Shown here: positions 28,427 through 37,209 of the stretch, piece by piece | Layout: each line of letters starts with the position of its first letter | Numbering within the stretch: position 1 is the stretch's first letter | Origin: Corynebacterium amycolatum | GTDB taxonomy: Bacteria; Actinomycetota; Actinomycetes; Mycobacteriales; Mycobacteriaceae | Reading direction: 5' to 3' | DNA: 64,000 bases | Assembly (NCBI RefSeq): GCF_016889425.1 | Contig: NZ_CP069513.1 | Span: 1,178,001-1,242,000, forward strand | The notes under the pieces: generated by a model | What the model was told of the DNA's origin: nothing | Databases searched by the model: none | What the model saw: the letters and a program-made list of their open reading frames with translations, nothing else | Made by a program: the position numbers and the translations under genes

Positions 28427-30239
28427 TTGCGAGAATATTTCTAAGTCCTTCGGGCTCAAGACTCTGCTCGACGGCGTCAGCCTCGGCGTTCAAGAGGGCG
28501 ACCGCATCGGCGTTGTCGGTTTGAACGGTGGCGGCAAGTCCACACTGCTGAAGATTCTGGCAGGCGTGGAGCCGGCGGACTCCGGACGTATCTCGCGAGC
28601 CAACGACATGGCCATGGCGCATGTCACCCAGGGCGCCGAGCTCGACCCGAATTCCACCGTGTTTGAGTGCGTCATTGCACCGCTGGGACTCGCTGAACAC
28701 GAGTGGGCGGGTAACGCTTCCATCCGCGAGGTCCTCGATGGCATCGGTATCAATGACCTCGGTATGGATACCAAGGTCGCTAACCTCTCCGGTGGTGAGC
28801 GCCGTCGCGTTAACCTGGCGGCCGCACTGGTCCGAGATCTGGATCTGCTCATTCTCGATGAGCCAACGAACCACCTCGATATTGAGGGTGTGCAGTGGTT
28901 GGCCGATCATGTCCTTTCGCGCCGGGCAGCCCTGGTCGTCGTCACGCACGATCGTTGGTTCCTGGATACCGTTGCCACGAAGACGTGGGAAGTCCACGAC
29001 GGCACCGTCGATTTTTACGATGGCGGTTACAACGACTGGACGTTCGCGCGTGCCGAGCGTGCGCGCCAAGCCGATGCCGCCGAGCAGCGTCGCCAGAACC
29101 TTGCGCGTAAGGAACTCGCGTGGTTGCGCCGGGGTGCGCCGGCCCGCACCTCGAAGCCTCGCTACCGCATCGAAGCAGCTGAGGCTCTCATCGCCGATGT
29201 CCCGGCGCCGCGTGATTCCGTGGAGTTGATGGCGTTTTCGCAGCGTCGACAGGGCAAGGTGGTCGTGGAGCTGGAGCATGCGTCCCTGGAAACGCCCGAT
29301 GGTAGGGAATTGCTTAACGACGTCACGTGGCGTCTGGCCCCCGGCGAGCGCATTGGCCTGGTCGGTGTCAACGGCTCGGGTAAGACGACTTTGTTGCGCG
29401 CATTGGCGGGAGACTACCCCTTAAGCGATGGCAAGCGGATTGAGGGCAAGACGGTGCGCCTGGGTTGGCTGCGACAAGAGCTCGATGATTTGCCGCTGGA
29501 TATGCGTGTGCTCGACGCTGTGGAGGACGTGGCGACCTACATTGACCTGGGCAAGAAGCAGATTAGCGCCTCGCAACTGGCGGAGCGACTGGGTTTTTCC
29601 CCGAAGCGGCAGCGCACCCCAATCGCAGACCTCTCCGGCGGTGAGCGCCGTCGCTTGCAACTCACACGCGTGTTGATGAGTGAGCCGAACTTCCTGCTGC
29701 TCGACGAGCCGACGAATGACCTGGATATTGACACGCTGCAGGAATTGGAAGACCTGCTGGACAATTGGCCGGGCACGTTGGTGGTCATCTCGCACGACCG
29801 CTACCTGATTGAGCGTATTGCCGACTCGACCTGGGCCCTCTTCGGCGATGGCGAGCTGACGAACTTGCCAGGCGGGATTAGTCAGTACCTCCAGCGTCGC
29901 GCACAGCTGGCTGACTCGGCCGCTAGTGGTGGTGCCTCTCAAGCAAATGCCGGTAGTCCGCAGACCCGTGGCGCAGCTTCAGAGGAGGATACCTCGAAGC
30001 TCTCGGCTGCGGAAGCTCATGCTGTCCAGAAGAAGATGAGTGCCCTGGAGCGGAAGATGGCGAAGCTCAGCCAGCAAGAAAGTGAACTGCATGCGCAGAT
30101 GGCGGAAGCGAGTGCTGATGTAGCCAACTTGGACACACAAAAGCTGGCGGACCTCGATCGCCGTGCTGCGGAGGTGGCTGAGCAGAAGGCAGAGCTGGAG
30201 ATGGAGTGGCTGGAGCTAGGCGAGCAGCTCGAGGGCTAG
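28410..30239 (+). CDS. ABC-F family ATPase
   Basis: A 609-residue cytosolic protein with two ATP-binding cassettes and no TM domain. Walker A motifs are GLNGGGKSTLLK (about 38) and GVNGSGKTTLLR (about 320). Signature motifs are NLSGGERRRVNL and DLSGGERRRLQL, and Walker B motifs are LILDEPTNHLD and LLLDEPTNDLD. An Arg-rich interdomain linker lies near 225-260, and a coiled coil with Glu/Lys heptads fills the last 90 residues. ABC-F proteins act on the ribosome. The C-terminal coiled coil resembles Uup. Whether it confers drug tolerance cannot be read. Confidence 0.92.
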   Translation: MANLINCENISKSFGLKTLLDGVSLGVQEGDRIGVVGLNGGGKSTLLKILAGVEPADSGRISRANDMAMAHVTQGAELDPNSTVFECVIAPLGLAEHEWAGNASIREVLDGIGINDLGMDTKVANLSGGERRRVNLAAALVRDLDLLILDEPTNHLDIEGVQWLADHVLSRRAALVVVTHDRWFLDTVATKTWEVHDGTVDFYDGGYNDWTFARAERARQADAAEQRRQNLARKELAWLRRGAPARTSKPRYRIEAAEALIADVPAPRDSVELMAFSQRRQGKVVVELEHASLETPDGRELLNDVTWRLAPGERIGLVGVNGSGKTTLLRALAGDYPLSDGKRIEGKTVRLGWLRQELDDLPLDMRVLDAVEDVATYIDLGKKQISASQLAERLGFSPKRQRTPIADLSGGERRRLQLTRVLMSEPNFLLLDEPTNDLDIDTLQELEDLLDNWPGTLVVISHDRYLIERIADSTWALFGDGELTNLPGGISQYLQRRAQLADSAASGGASQANAGSPQTRGAASEEDTSKLSAAEAHAVQKKMSALERKMAKLSQQESELHAQMAEASADVANLDTQKLADLDRRAAEVAEQKAELEMEWLELGEQLEG

Positions 30240-30268
30240 CACCTTACTTCAGCTACTAGCCGAACAAA

Positions 30269-31231
30269 CTAGGTATGAGCCGGGTACTCGTGGTCAGCGT
30301 GCCCGGTTCTTTCAATCTGCACCGTGGCGTGTTCAATCCCGTGGACGTCGTGAAGCAGTGCCTGCGCGCGGTCGAGCAATGCGTGCTCGTCGCCGTTGGG
30401 GAGCGTGTCGCAGCGCACGAGATGGACAGAAGCCAACAGGTCATTGCCGTTGAGGGACCAGACGTGGAGATCGTGGACATCGACCACTCCGTCCAAGTCA
30501 GACAGGTCAGCAGTAATTTTCTCGGTGTCGACGCCCTTCGGGGTGTACTCCAGCAACACGTGGAGACAGTCGCGCACCAGAACGGCGGCTCGGGGGACGA
30601 TGAAGAGCGCAATCACGATGGAGACCACCGAGTCGATGGCAGTCCAACCGGTGTATGCAATAGCGATAGCGGAGATAATGACGGCGACCGAACCAGCGGC
30701 GTCGACAAGCACATGGAGATATGCGCCGCGGACGTTGACGCTTTCCTTGGCAGCACCCGCGAGCAGAAACGCCGCAATAACGTTGGTCAGCAGGCCTATG
30801 ACCGCGATGATGAGCATCGACATGGTCTGAATTTCAGATTGTTCCACTGACCCGAATCGCCGGATTGCGCCCCAGAGAATCACGGCGGCAATGATGAAAA
30901 CTGTCAGACCGTTGACGAGAGCAGTCAGAACCTCAACACGACGGTACCCGTACGTCGCGCGGTGATTGGCTCCGCGCTGGGCGATAGCCAAACCGGCAAC
31001 TGCCATAAGCAGGCCTGCGGAGTCCGTCACCATATGGCCGGCATCTGCCAGCAGCGCCAGTGAACCCGAGACCAAGCCGCCGATGAGCTCGGCGAGAAAT
31101 ACGACAAGAGTTAGACCCGCAGCTGCGAGCAGGCGACGGGCAGGAGTATTCGCGGGGTCAATATGAGCGTGGTCATGGCCGTGTGAATGACCGTGGCCGT
31201 GTGAGTGGCCAGAGTGTTCAGTTGTGTCCAT
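30269..31231 (-). CDS. Cation diffusion facilitator (zinc-type exporter)
   Basis: A 320-residue CDF protein with six TM helices. The His-rich N-terminus HSHGHGHSHGHDHAH suggests zinc or a similar divalent metal. Metal-site motifs are seen in ADAGHMVTDSAGL (TM2, HxxxD) and HVLVDAAGSVAV (TM5). The C-terminal cytoplasmic domain includes VVDVHDLHVWSLNGND. It converges with the ABC-F gene. No metal regulator is adjacent. Confidence 0.92.
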   Translation of the reverse strand: MDTTEHSGHSHGHGHSHGHDHAHIDPANTPARRLLAAAGLTLVVFLAELIGGLVSGSLALLADAGHMVTDSAGLLMAVAGLAIAQRGANHRATYGYRRVEVLTALVNGLTVFIIAAVILWGAIRRFGSVEQSEIQTMSMLIIAVIGLLTNVIAAFLLAGAAKESVNVRGAYLHVLVDAAGSVAVIISAIAIAYTGWTAIDSVVSIVIALFIVPRAAVLVRDCLHVLLEYTPKGVDTEKITADLSDLDGVVDVHDLHVWSLNGNDLLASVHLVRCDTLPNGDEHALLDRAQALLHDVHGIEHATVQIERTGHADHEYPAHT

Positions 31232-31251
31232 AACCCCTAATGATAACAGGG

Positions 31252-32019
31252 CTATTCAGCCTCCGGAAGATAGCTATCCGCCCACGCATAAATCAGGTCA
31301 GCAGCGCGCGCGGCGGACTTAGCGCGAGTGAGCAAGTGGTCCGCGCGATCCAAACTCATCAGGGATTTTGGATAGCGAGAGACCTGGAAAATCTTCTGGG
31401 CGCTATCGATACCAACAGTCTGGTCGGTCGGGGAATGCAGAATAAGCAGCGGCTTGCGCAGCTGGCTGAGATAGACCTCCGGGTTGTAGTCCGCCAACAC
31501 TTCCAGGAACTCACGGGAAATCGGAATGCCACGACCTTCAATCTGCAGAACCTGCGTGCCGTGCTCATCGACCGTCGAAATGTCACCGGCGATGCGCACA
31601 ATCGAGTGTGCCGGATCGAAGGGTGCACCGATTGTCGCAACCGCCTTGACCTTCGGCATATCGTGGCCGGCGTTCAGCGCCGCTGCGCCACCGAGCGAGT
31701 GCCCAATCAGTAGCGAGGGGGCCTCGAATTCTGCCTCCATGAACTCGTAGGCGGCCTTAAGGTCATCAATGTTGGTCTGGAACGTCGTCTCGCCGAAATC
31801 GCCAGTGGACTGCCCAAGGCCAGTGAAGTCGAACCGGAACGCTGCAATGCCCTTCTTCGCCAGCGCCTTACAGGTGCGTGACGCGCCGGGCACCATCCGA
31901 TTACACGTGAAGCAATGACCAAATAGCGCCCACGCGCGTGGCTTACCGTCCGGCAGATCAATCGATGCAGCTAGAGTCTCGCCTGTCGATCCCGTGAATT
32001 TTAGGTGCTTTGTTGGCAT
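31252..32019 (-). CDS. Alpha/beta hydrolase
   Basis: A 255-residue serine hydrolase: oxyanion region FGHCFTCNRMVPGASRTCKAL, nucleophile elbow LIGHSLGGAAAL, acid region LHSPTDQTVG and catalytic His in LDRADHLLT. It resembles the N-terminal half of the two-domain alpha/beta hydrolase-OsmC proteins, but no OsmC domain follows. It lies 20 bases upstream of the CDF gene on the same strand and may share a transcript. Substrate unknown. Confidence 0.88.
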   Translation of the reverse strand: MPTKHLKFTGSTGETLAASIDLPDGKPRAWALFGHCFTCNRMVPGASRTCKALAKKGIAAFRFDFTGLGQSTGDFGETTFQTNIDDLKAAYEFMEAEFEAPSLLIGHSLGGAAALNAGHDMPKVKAVATIGAPFDPAHSIVRIAGDISTVDEHGTQVLQIEGRGIPISREFLEVLADYNPEVYLSQLRKPLLILHSPTDQTVGIDSAQKIFQVSRYPKSLMSLDRADHLLTRAKSAARAADLIYAWADSYLPEAE

Positions 32020-32130
32020 AGGTTATATCCGCGTCTCAGTGTGTGCTCAATGTGTGTACGTTTTCGCTTTACGACGCCCGTTGTGGTGGCGACCGTACGC
32101 AATATTAAGCCCGGGTGCCACAAATAAGTG

Positions 32131-32163
32131 AGGGATTGGGCGAAAAATTCGACCAATCCCTCA
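32131..32163 (-). terminator. Hairpin after the AbgT transporter
   Basis: GAGGGATTGG and CCAATCCCTC form a 10-base stem about 20 bases beyond the transporter stop. The T-run on the minus strand is weak (ACTTATTTG), so it is a moderate terminator. Confidence 0.6.
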
Positions 32164-32182
32164 ATCTCCTAGTGGCTGTGAG

Positions 32183-33826
32183 TTAACGCACCGGAACCCC
32201 TGGCCCCAGCGGAATGCCCGCGAGGTACCACACGACAAAGAATAGGAACCAGCCCACCATCATGCACAGCGAGTACGGGATAGCCAGCGACATCAGCGTG
32301 CCGACCCCCGCAGGCTTGTAGTACTTCTGCAGGAAGGTCAGTGCCAGCGCAAAGTACGGCGACATCGGTGTAATGATGTTGGTCGGGGAGTCACCAATAC
32401 GGAATAGCTGCTGGGAGACCTCCGGGGAGACGTTGACGTACATCAGCATCGGCACTACGACCGGCGCCATCAACGCCCACTGTGCGGAGCCCGAGGTAAT
32501 CAGCAGGTTGAGAACAGCCACCATCAGGACGAAGGCAGCAAAGAGCAACAGCGGCGGCAGATCCGCCTTGGTCAGGAATTCGGAGCCCTTGATAGCGGTC
32601 CACTGGCCGATATTGGACCACTTGAAGTAGGCCGTGAACTGCGAAACAGCGAAGAAGAGCACCATCATTGTGGTCAGTGTGCCCAGGCCACGTTCCATGA
32701 AGGCGGGCACATCTGCAGAGGAGGTGATGGTCTTGGCGCCGATGCCGTACGCAATACCGACCACGGCGAAGAAGAGGGCAATGGACACCACGACGTCGGT
32801 AAGCAGCACGGAATTCAAGATGCCGTCGCCTTCGCCGCGCAGAGGCGAACCCGGGATGAACAGAGCGGCGAACCACAGCGCAAGGAAGATAACAGCGGCG
32901 ATGTTGCCGTAGCGCAGGCCATGGCGTTCGGAGTCGTTTAGAACGAGCTTATCGCGGCCGCTGTTGGAGCTGCTAGACGCGGTGTCCTGCTCCTTTTTCT
33001 TAGCGTTTTCCTCAGCAGCCTCCTCCGAAGCGCCCGGCTTAGTGAACTCGGCAGCTTCGTGGTCAATATGATCGTCGTGGATGGTCTTTGCCACGTGCTT
33101 GGTGATGAACAGCTCAGTAACAGCCGTAATAATCAGAGCCAGCACAATGGACGAAGCCATGGTGAAGAAGTAGTTGGCCAGAGGTGAAACCACGTATTCC
33201 GGATCCACGAAGTGCGCCGCATGCGTGGAGATACCCGCCAGCAGCACATCGGTGATGTTGAGCACCAGCGACGAATTGAACCCGGCTGACGAGGCGGCAA
33301 AGGCGACCATCGCACCGACAATGGGGTTACGACCAACTGCGGCGAATGAGGCGGCACCCAGCGGAATGAGAATCACGTAGACGGCATCAGAAGCGATCGA
33401 ACCAGTCACGCCGGCCAGTGCGACAATGAATGTCAGCAGGACAGGGGAGTGCACCTTGGAAATTGCCGCGCGGATTGCCGAGCCGATGTAACCGGAGTAC
33501 TCCGCAATTGCGACACCGAGCATGCACACCAGAATCAGGCCAACTGGTGCGAAGTCCGTGAAGTTCGTTACCGCCTCAGAAACCATCTTTTGCAGGTACT
33601 CTGCGGTAGCAAGGCTTTCCACCTCGATGATGTCACCCGACGCGGGATCCTTGGCCTGCATACCCGCAGCCTCACCGAGCCACGAAGAAACGATGACTAC
33701 ACCGGCAAGAATCACGAATAGCCAAAATGGATTTGGCAGTGCGTTGCCGATACGTTCCAGTGTTGCTAGGAACCCCTTTGGCTTCGGTGGCGCTTTGTCC
33801 GGTTCCAACGTTTTTGACTGTCCCAT
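32183..33826 (-). CDS. AbgT family transporter
   Basis: A 547-residue polytopic protein. It begins with a basic cytoplasmic segment and FLATLERIGNALPNPFWLFVILAGVVIVSSWLGEAAG. A long charged cytoplasmic loop (about 250-295, Glu/Lys/Ser rich) separates the halves, and the conserved GSAQWALMAPVVVPMLM and FRIGDSPTNIITPMSPYF lie near the end. Family members import p-aminobenzoyl-glutamate or export antimetabolites such as sulfonamides. No folate-salvage peptidase lies nearby, so the role is open. Confidence 0.9.
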   Translation of the reverse strand: MGQSKTLEPDKAPPKPKGFLATLERIGNALPNPFWLFVILAGVVIVSSWLGEAAGMQAKDPASGDIIEVESLATAEYLQKMVSEAVTNFTDFAPVGLILVCMLGVAIAEYSGYIGSAIRAAISKVHSPVLLTFIVALAGVTGSIASDAVYVILIPLGAASFAAVGRNPIVGAMVAFAASSAGFNSSLVLNITDVLLAGISTHAAHFVDPEYVVSPLANYFFTMASSIVLALIITAVTELFITKHVAKTIHDDHIDHEAAEFTKPGASEEAAEENAKKKEQDTASSSSNSGRDKLVLNDSERHGLRYGNIAAVIFLALWFAALFIPGSPLRGEGDGILNSVLLTDVVVSIALFFAVVGIAYGIGAKTITSSADVPAFMERGLGTLTTMMVLFFAVSQFTAYFKWSNIGQWTAIKGSEFLTKADLPPLLLFAAFVLMVAVLNLLITSGSAQWALMAPVVVPMLMYVNVSPEVSQQLFRIGDSPTNIITPMSPYFALALTFLQKYYKPAGVGTLMSLAIPYSLCMMVGWFLFFVVWYLAGIPLGPGVPVR

Positions 33827-34006
33827 ATATATAAAGATCCCTCTGTGTTAGACGTTGGTAAAAGGTTAGGGGAAAGTAAGTTGCGTCACAACGTAAAAGG
33901 CCAGAGGCATATGTATGTCGGGTGCGAGCAGGCGCATAAGGGAAAGTTAAGGGAATAGCTAGGGAATAGCTGTCGTGCACCTTCTTCGACTAGAGTTAAG
34001 CAGGTT

Positions 34007-34510
34007 ATGGGCAAGAAGAAGTCGAAGAAAGAAAAGGTCAGCGCCAACAACGCGGTGGTGGCCACCAATCGTCGTGCCCGCCATGACTACAACATTCTGG
34101 ACACCTACGAATGCGGTGTCGTTCTCGTGGGCACTGAGGTCAAGGCGCTGCGCGAGGGCAAAGCATCGCTTAACGACGCCTTCGCGACCATCGACGACGG
34201 CGAAGTGTGGCTCCGCGGGCTGCATATCCCGGAGTACTCCTACGGTTCGTGGACTAATCACTCACCGCGTCGCTCGCGCAAGCTGTTGTTGCACCGCAAG
34301 GAGATTGACACCCTGTGGGGCAAGGTCCGCGATGGCAACAACACGCTTGTGCCCCTGAAGCTGTATTTCACCGACGGCCGCTTGAAGGTCGAGCTCGCAC
34401 TCGCCCGCGGTAAGCAGGACTATGACAAGCGCCAGGACATCAAGCGCCGCACGGAGGAGCGCGAAGCTACTCGTGCGCTGGGCCGCCGTGTAAAGGGCAT
34501 CAAGGGGTAG
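34007..34510 (+). CDS. smpB: SsrA-binding protein SmpB
   Basis: A 167-residue protein with [45 protein letters not shown] and the C-terminal [25 protein letters not shown] tail that mimics codon pairing. It binds tmRNA and delivers it to stalled ribosomes. The ssrA gene lies about 100 bases downstream on the same strand. Upstream, an 11-base unit (AGGGAATAGCT) is repeated in tandem at about 33952-33973. Confidence 0.97.
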   Translation: MGKKKSKKEKVSANNAVVATNRRARHDYNILDTYECGVVLVGTEVKALREGKASLNDAFATIDDGEVWLRGLHIPEYSYGSWTNHSPRRSRKLLLHRKEIDTLWGKVRDGNNTLVPLKLYFTDGRLKVELALARGKQDYDKRQDIKRRTEEREATRALGRRVKGIKG

Positions 34511-34611
34511 CGTGCTTTGCGACGAGGTTTGTTGACTTTTCTCGTCGTAAAGCGTTATTCTTGAACATCCTTTGAGTGCTACGCACATTCCCGCGCTTGA
34601 AGGCATTGTAT

Positions 34612-34993
34612 GGGGCTGACATGGTTTCGACACCGTACAGTGAGCCAGGGGAAGCGTGCCGGTGCAGGCTAGAGACCACCGTTTAAGCGTCGTAGCAACT
34701 GATTAAGCGCCGAGAACACTCAGCGCGACTACGCTCTCGCTGCCTAATTAAGCGACTAGCGTGTCTGTCAGGCCGGGCTTGCCCTTTGGCCCGGACCCTG
34801 GCATCGACTTAAAAGGGCTCGCCCGATGGGTGTGCCGTAAGGCTCATCGGGGATCTTCTTACTTGCGGCTGGACCCGTCATTCGGACATGTTTGCCTGAG
34901 CCGAAGGGTCGAGTAGAGGCGATCGTGCGAACTGCGCACGGAGAAGCCCTGGCGAGTTGGCGGTGGACCCGAGTTCAATTCTCGGCAGCTCCA
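34612..34993 (+). ncRNA. ssrA: tmRNA (SsrA)
   Basis: The 5' end GGGGCTGACATGGTTTCGAC and 3' end GTTCAATTCTCGGCAGCTCC are diagnostic. GGGGCTG pairs with CAGCTCC in the acceptor stem and the T-arm is TTCAATTC. The resume codon is GCC at 34709, and the tag reading frame to TAA at 34747 encodes AENTQRDYALAA. The 3' CCA is not encoded in full. A strong terminator follows at 35000. Boundaries are read from the acceptor stem. Confidence 0.96.
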
Positions 34994-34999
34994 CAGATT

Positions 35000-35030
35000 A
35001 AAATCCCCGGTCATTACGGCCGGGGATTTT
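35000..35030 (+). terminator. Terminator after ssrA
   Basis: AAAATCCCCGG and CCGGGGATTTT form an 11-base stem followed by further T-rich sequence, seven bases beyond the tmRNA acceptor end. Confidence 0.88.
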
Positions 35031-35056
35031 GCTTTTATATTTTTTATATCGTGTAG

Positions 35057-35263
35057 TCGCTTTTCCCATCATCCGTCAATGGAACGCAGACAATTCGGAT
35101 CCAAGCCTCCAAGTCGGCGGCAGATTCGCAGTACCAGAAGATTATTGCACTACTGCAGGAGGTTATCGACTTAGCAACAATTCTCTACGCCCTCCGCGCG
35201 CTGAAGGGAAGAGAACGCATTAAGGTCACTGCAGAGGCGGACGTGGTGGAAGCGAAAGTGTAA
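35057..35263 (+). pseudogene. Startless open frame, possible gene remnant
   Basis: This frame stays open for 68 codons after a TAG and ends at TAA 35261. It has no ATG, GTG or TTG near its beginning. The translation has a protein-like helical stretch (YQKIIALLQEVIDLATILYALRALKGRERIKV). It could be the tail of a degraded gene in the 375-base gap between ssrA and the SGNH hydrolase. Otherwise the gap holds only terminators. Weakly supported. Confidence 0.25.
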
Positions 35264-35291
35264 AGACTGGGCCCGCGGCGGCAACAGACAG

Positions 35292-35335
35292 CAAAACCCT
35301 CGACCACACTTTTCAAAGCGGGACCGAGGGTTTTT
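35292..35335. terminator. Terminator hairpin downstream of the SGNH hydrolase
   Basis: AAAACCCTCG pairs with CGAGGGTTTT across a 24-base loop, with A and T tracts on either side. It lies 35 bases beyond the stop of the minus-strand SGNH gene and can act in both directions. Confidence 0.7.
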
Positions 35336-35369
35336 ACATTCCAAAACGCCTGAGCGGCGTCGGGCAACC

Positions 35370-36209
35370 TTAGAAGGTGCTCTTGTAGACGTTGGCGATG
35401 GTGGTGCCAGTAACTGCCGAACCGTGGAAGGTCGGGTGGTTGGTCATGTTGTAGGAAGCAACGTCAGTATCCAGAATTGCCGAGACTTGACGCTCACCGT
35501 CCGGGCCGCACATTGCGACATCGATGTTGGCAATGTTCTTCATGTTGACGAAACCGATGCCGGACTCATTTGCAGCGCGCTCCTGACGGTTCTGCAGAGC
35601 CATCTCAAACTGGTGCATGCCGGCAGCCGGAATGTGCGGTGCAAAACCTGCGGCGTTGACCGGGCAAGCGTAGTGAGTCGGATCATTCGAGGTGAAAGCT
35701 GGGTAGCCAATCAGCATGACGCGAGCAGTTGGGTTAGCGGCCTTGATTTTCTGCACCGCGGCAACAACGTTGGTGGTGTACAGGTCATCCTGAACCGGCA
35801 TTGGCAGCACAGCGCCCTGCATTGCGTCATTGGCGCCAACGTAGATGGTCACCAGCTGGGTAGCCGGGCCGAGGGAGCCCTGGGCGATAGCGTTGTCAAC
35901 CTGGCCCATCAGGGACTTCTGCGGCTGAGTCGGCATGAAAGCGGTAGTGCCGTTGCAGGAGTAGTCGTGCAATTCAAGGCCAGTCTCGCGAGCAACGTGA
36001 GAGCCGATGTTCGAAACCGAAATTGGGCAGCCACCACGGCCCGGCACGGCCGGATCGGACTGGCCCGGGTTAGCAGCGAAGGAATCGCCGAAGGCAACGT
36101 AGTTACCAGTAGGAAGAGCGTTGGCAACACCACCAGTCAGGAGGGAGGCTGCCAGCGCAGAAGCTGCAGCTGCCGAGGCTGCTGCACGGCGAACAACGTT
36201 GTTCTTCAT
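35370..36209 (-). CDS. Secreted SGNH/GDSL hydrolase
   Basis: A 279-residue protein. A signal peptide (KNNVVRRAAASAAAASALAASLLTGGVANA, cleavage near 31) precedes the mature domain. Block I is YVAFGDSFAA (catalytic Ser), block III is VTIYVGANDA, and the catalytic His lies in MTNHPTFHGSAV. Conserved cysteines suggest disulfides. It is likely an exported esterase or lipase. The ATG at 36209 is preceded by GAGGT. Upstream lies a 267-base gene-free region with a repeated TCCAACAGAAC. Confidence 0.9.
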   Translation of the reverse strand: MKNNVVRRAAASAAAASALAASLLTGGVANALPTGNYVAFGDSFAANPGQSDPAVPGRGGCPISVSNIGSHVARETGLELHDYSCNGTTAFMPTQPQKSLMGQVDNAIAQGSLGPATQLVTIYVGANDAMQGAVLPMPVQDDLYTTNVVAAVQKIKAANPTARVMLIGYPAFTSNDPTHYACPVNAAGFAPHIPAAGMHQFEMALQNRQERAANESGIGFVNMKNIANIDVAMCGPDGERQVSAILDTDVASYNMTNHPTFHGSAVTGTTIANVYKSTF

Positions 36210-36476
36210 AATTAAAAACCTCTTAGTTGAAAACCAATAGAAGGAAAAACTCGCGCTACACTCGCGATTTCTTCGCCACATTCGCCCGTCCCTGGAAGAA
36301 TCCGAGTCCAACAGAACCAAGTCCAACAGAACCCTGAGCGGAAACTTAGAGACGCGCCTTTATCACTTTGTTATACAACTAGGTTCTAGTCCTGATGTCA
36401 ACCGGAATCAGCTAGTTATAAGGATATTCGGCGCTTTCAACGCCTCTTGTCTGTCTCTTATCGCTGGTAGGTGGAG

Positions 36477-37058
36477 TTATGAGTTACTTCCGAACGTGGA
36501 GTACAGCGCAGCGATGACACCATCGGCTACCCCAGAACCATCCTTTAGTTCAATCTCATCTTCAGCGAAGGGACCACGCTCATCCAGCTCCGCTTCCGTG
36601 GGGCGTGGCTGAATCAGCGTTAGGTGTGGCCCCTCGCTGATAACGCCACTGAAAAGACGTGCCTGACGAGCCGCCTCGCCATCCGCCTGCGCCCGCACCT
36701 CGTCTACGGATGCTCCCTCAAAACTGTTCGCCCGCTCCGGGGCGATGACCATAATTTCCTGTGCTAACACGGCACCGACGACACCTGCCGGCCACGATGT
36801 TCGAGCGATAAAGTCCGCCAACTCAGGGCTACCACCTTCAATTCCCTCGGGGAGGGGCTCCTGCGCAACGACAGTCAGCGGGGCGCTGTCGATCAGCTCG
36901 TCGGCAAGCACGTCGGCAAGCGCGGCGGTGGGGACGAGGGCGAAGAGACTCGGAGCACGGTCCCAACCTTCGGCGTGGACGTATTCGACAGCCTCGCGCA
37001 CGGCGCGATTGAGTGCCTGCTGGCTGAGATGAGTCTGTGTGCCGTTGTTTTCGCTCAT
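36477..37058 (-). CDS. PPA1309 family protein
   Basis: A 193-residue protein beginning SQQALNRAVREAVEYVHAEGWDRAPSLFALVPTAALAD. This matches the actinobacterial PPA1309 family of unknown function. The tail is acidic (GPFAEDEIELKDGSGVADG). It is divergent from the UPF0182 gene, an arrangement I recall from other actinobacteria. Confidence 0.85.
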   Translation of the reverse strand: MSENNGTQTHLSQQALNRAVREAVEYVHAEGWDRAPSLFALVPTAALADVLADELIDSAPLTVVAQEPLPEGIEGGSPELADFIARTSWPAGVVGAVLAQEIMVIAPERANSFEGASVDEVRAQADGEAARQARLFSGVISEGPHLTLIQPRPTEAELDERGPFAEDEIELKDGSGVADGVIAALYSTFGSNS

Positions 37059-37209
37059 GACGCTTGACGACGCCCCTTTCCTGGCAACGCTGTTTAAACA
37101 GCATCCTTAGTCAATTGTTAGGAACTTTATTTAGAGTAGATGACAGATAAGCGTACGTTCGGCTTGCCAGCTCGCTGGTAAGTCAAGCTCAACTTGAACA
37201 GGAGAGACG

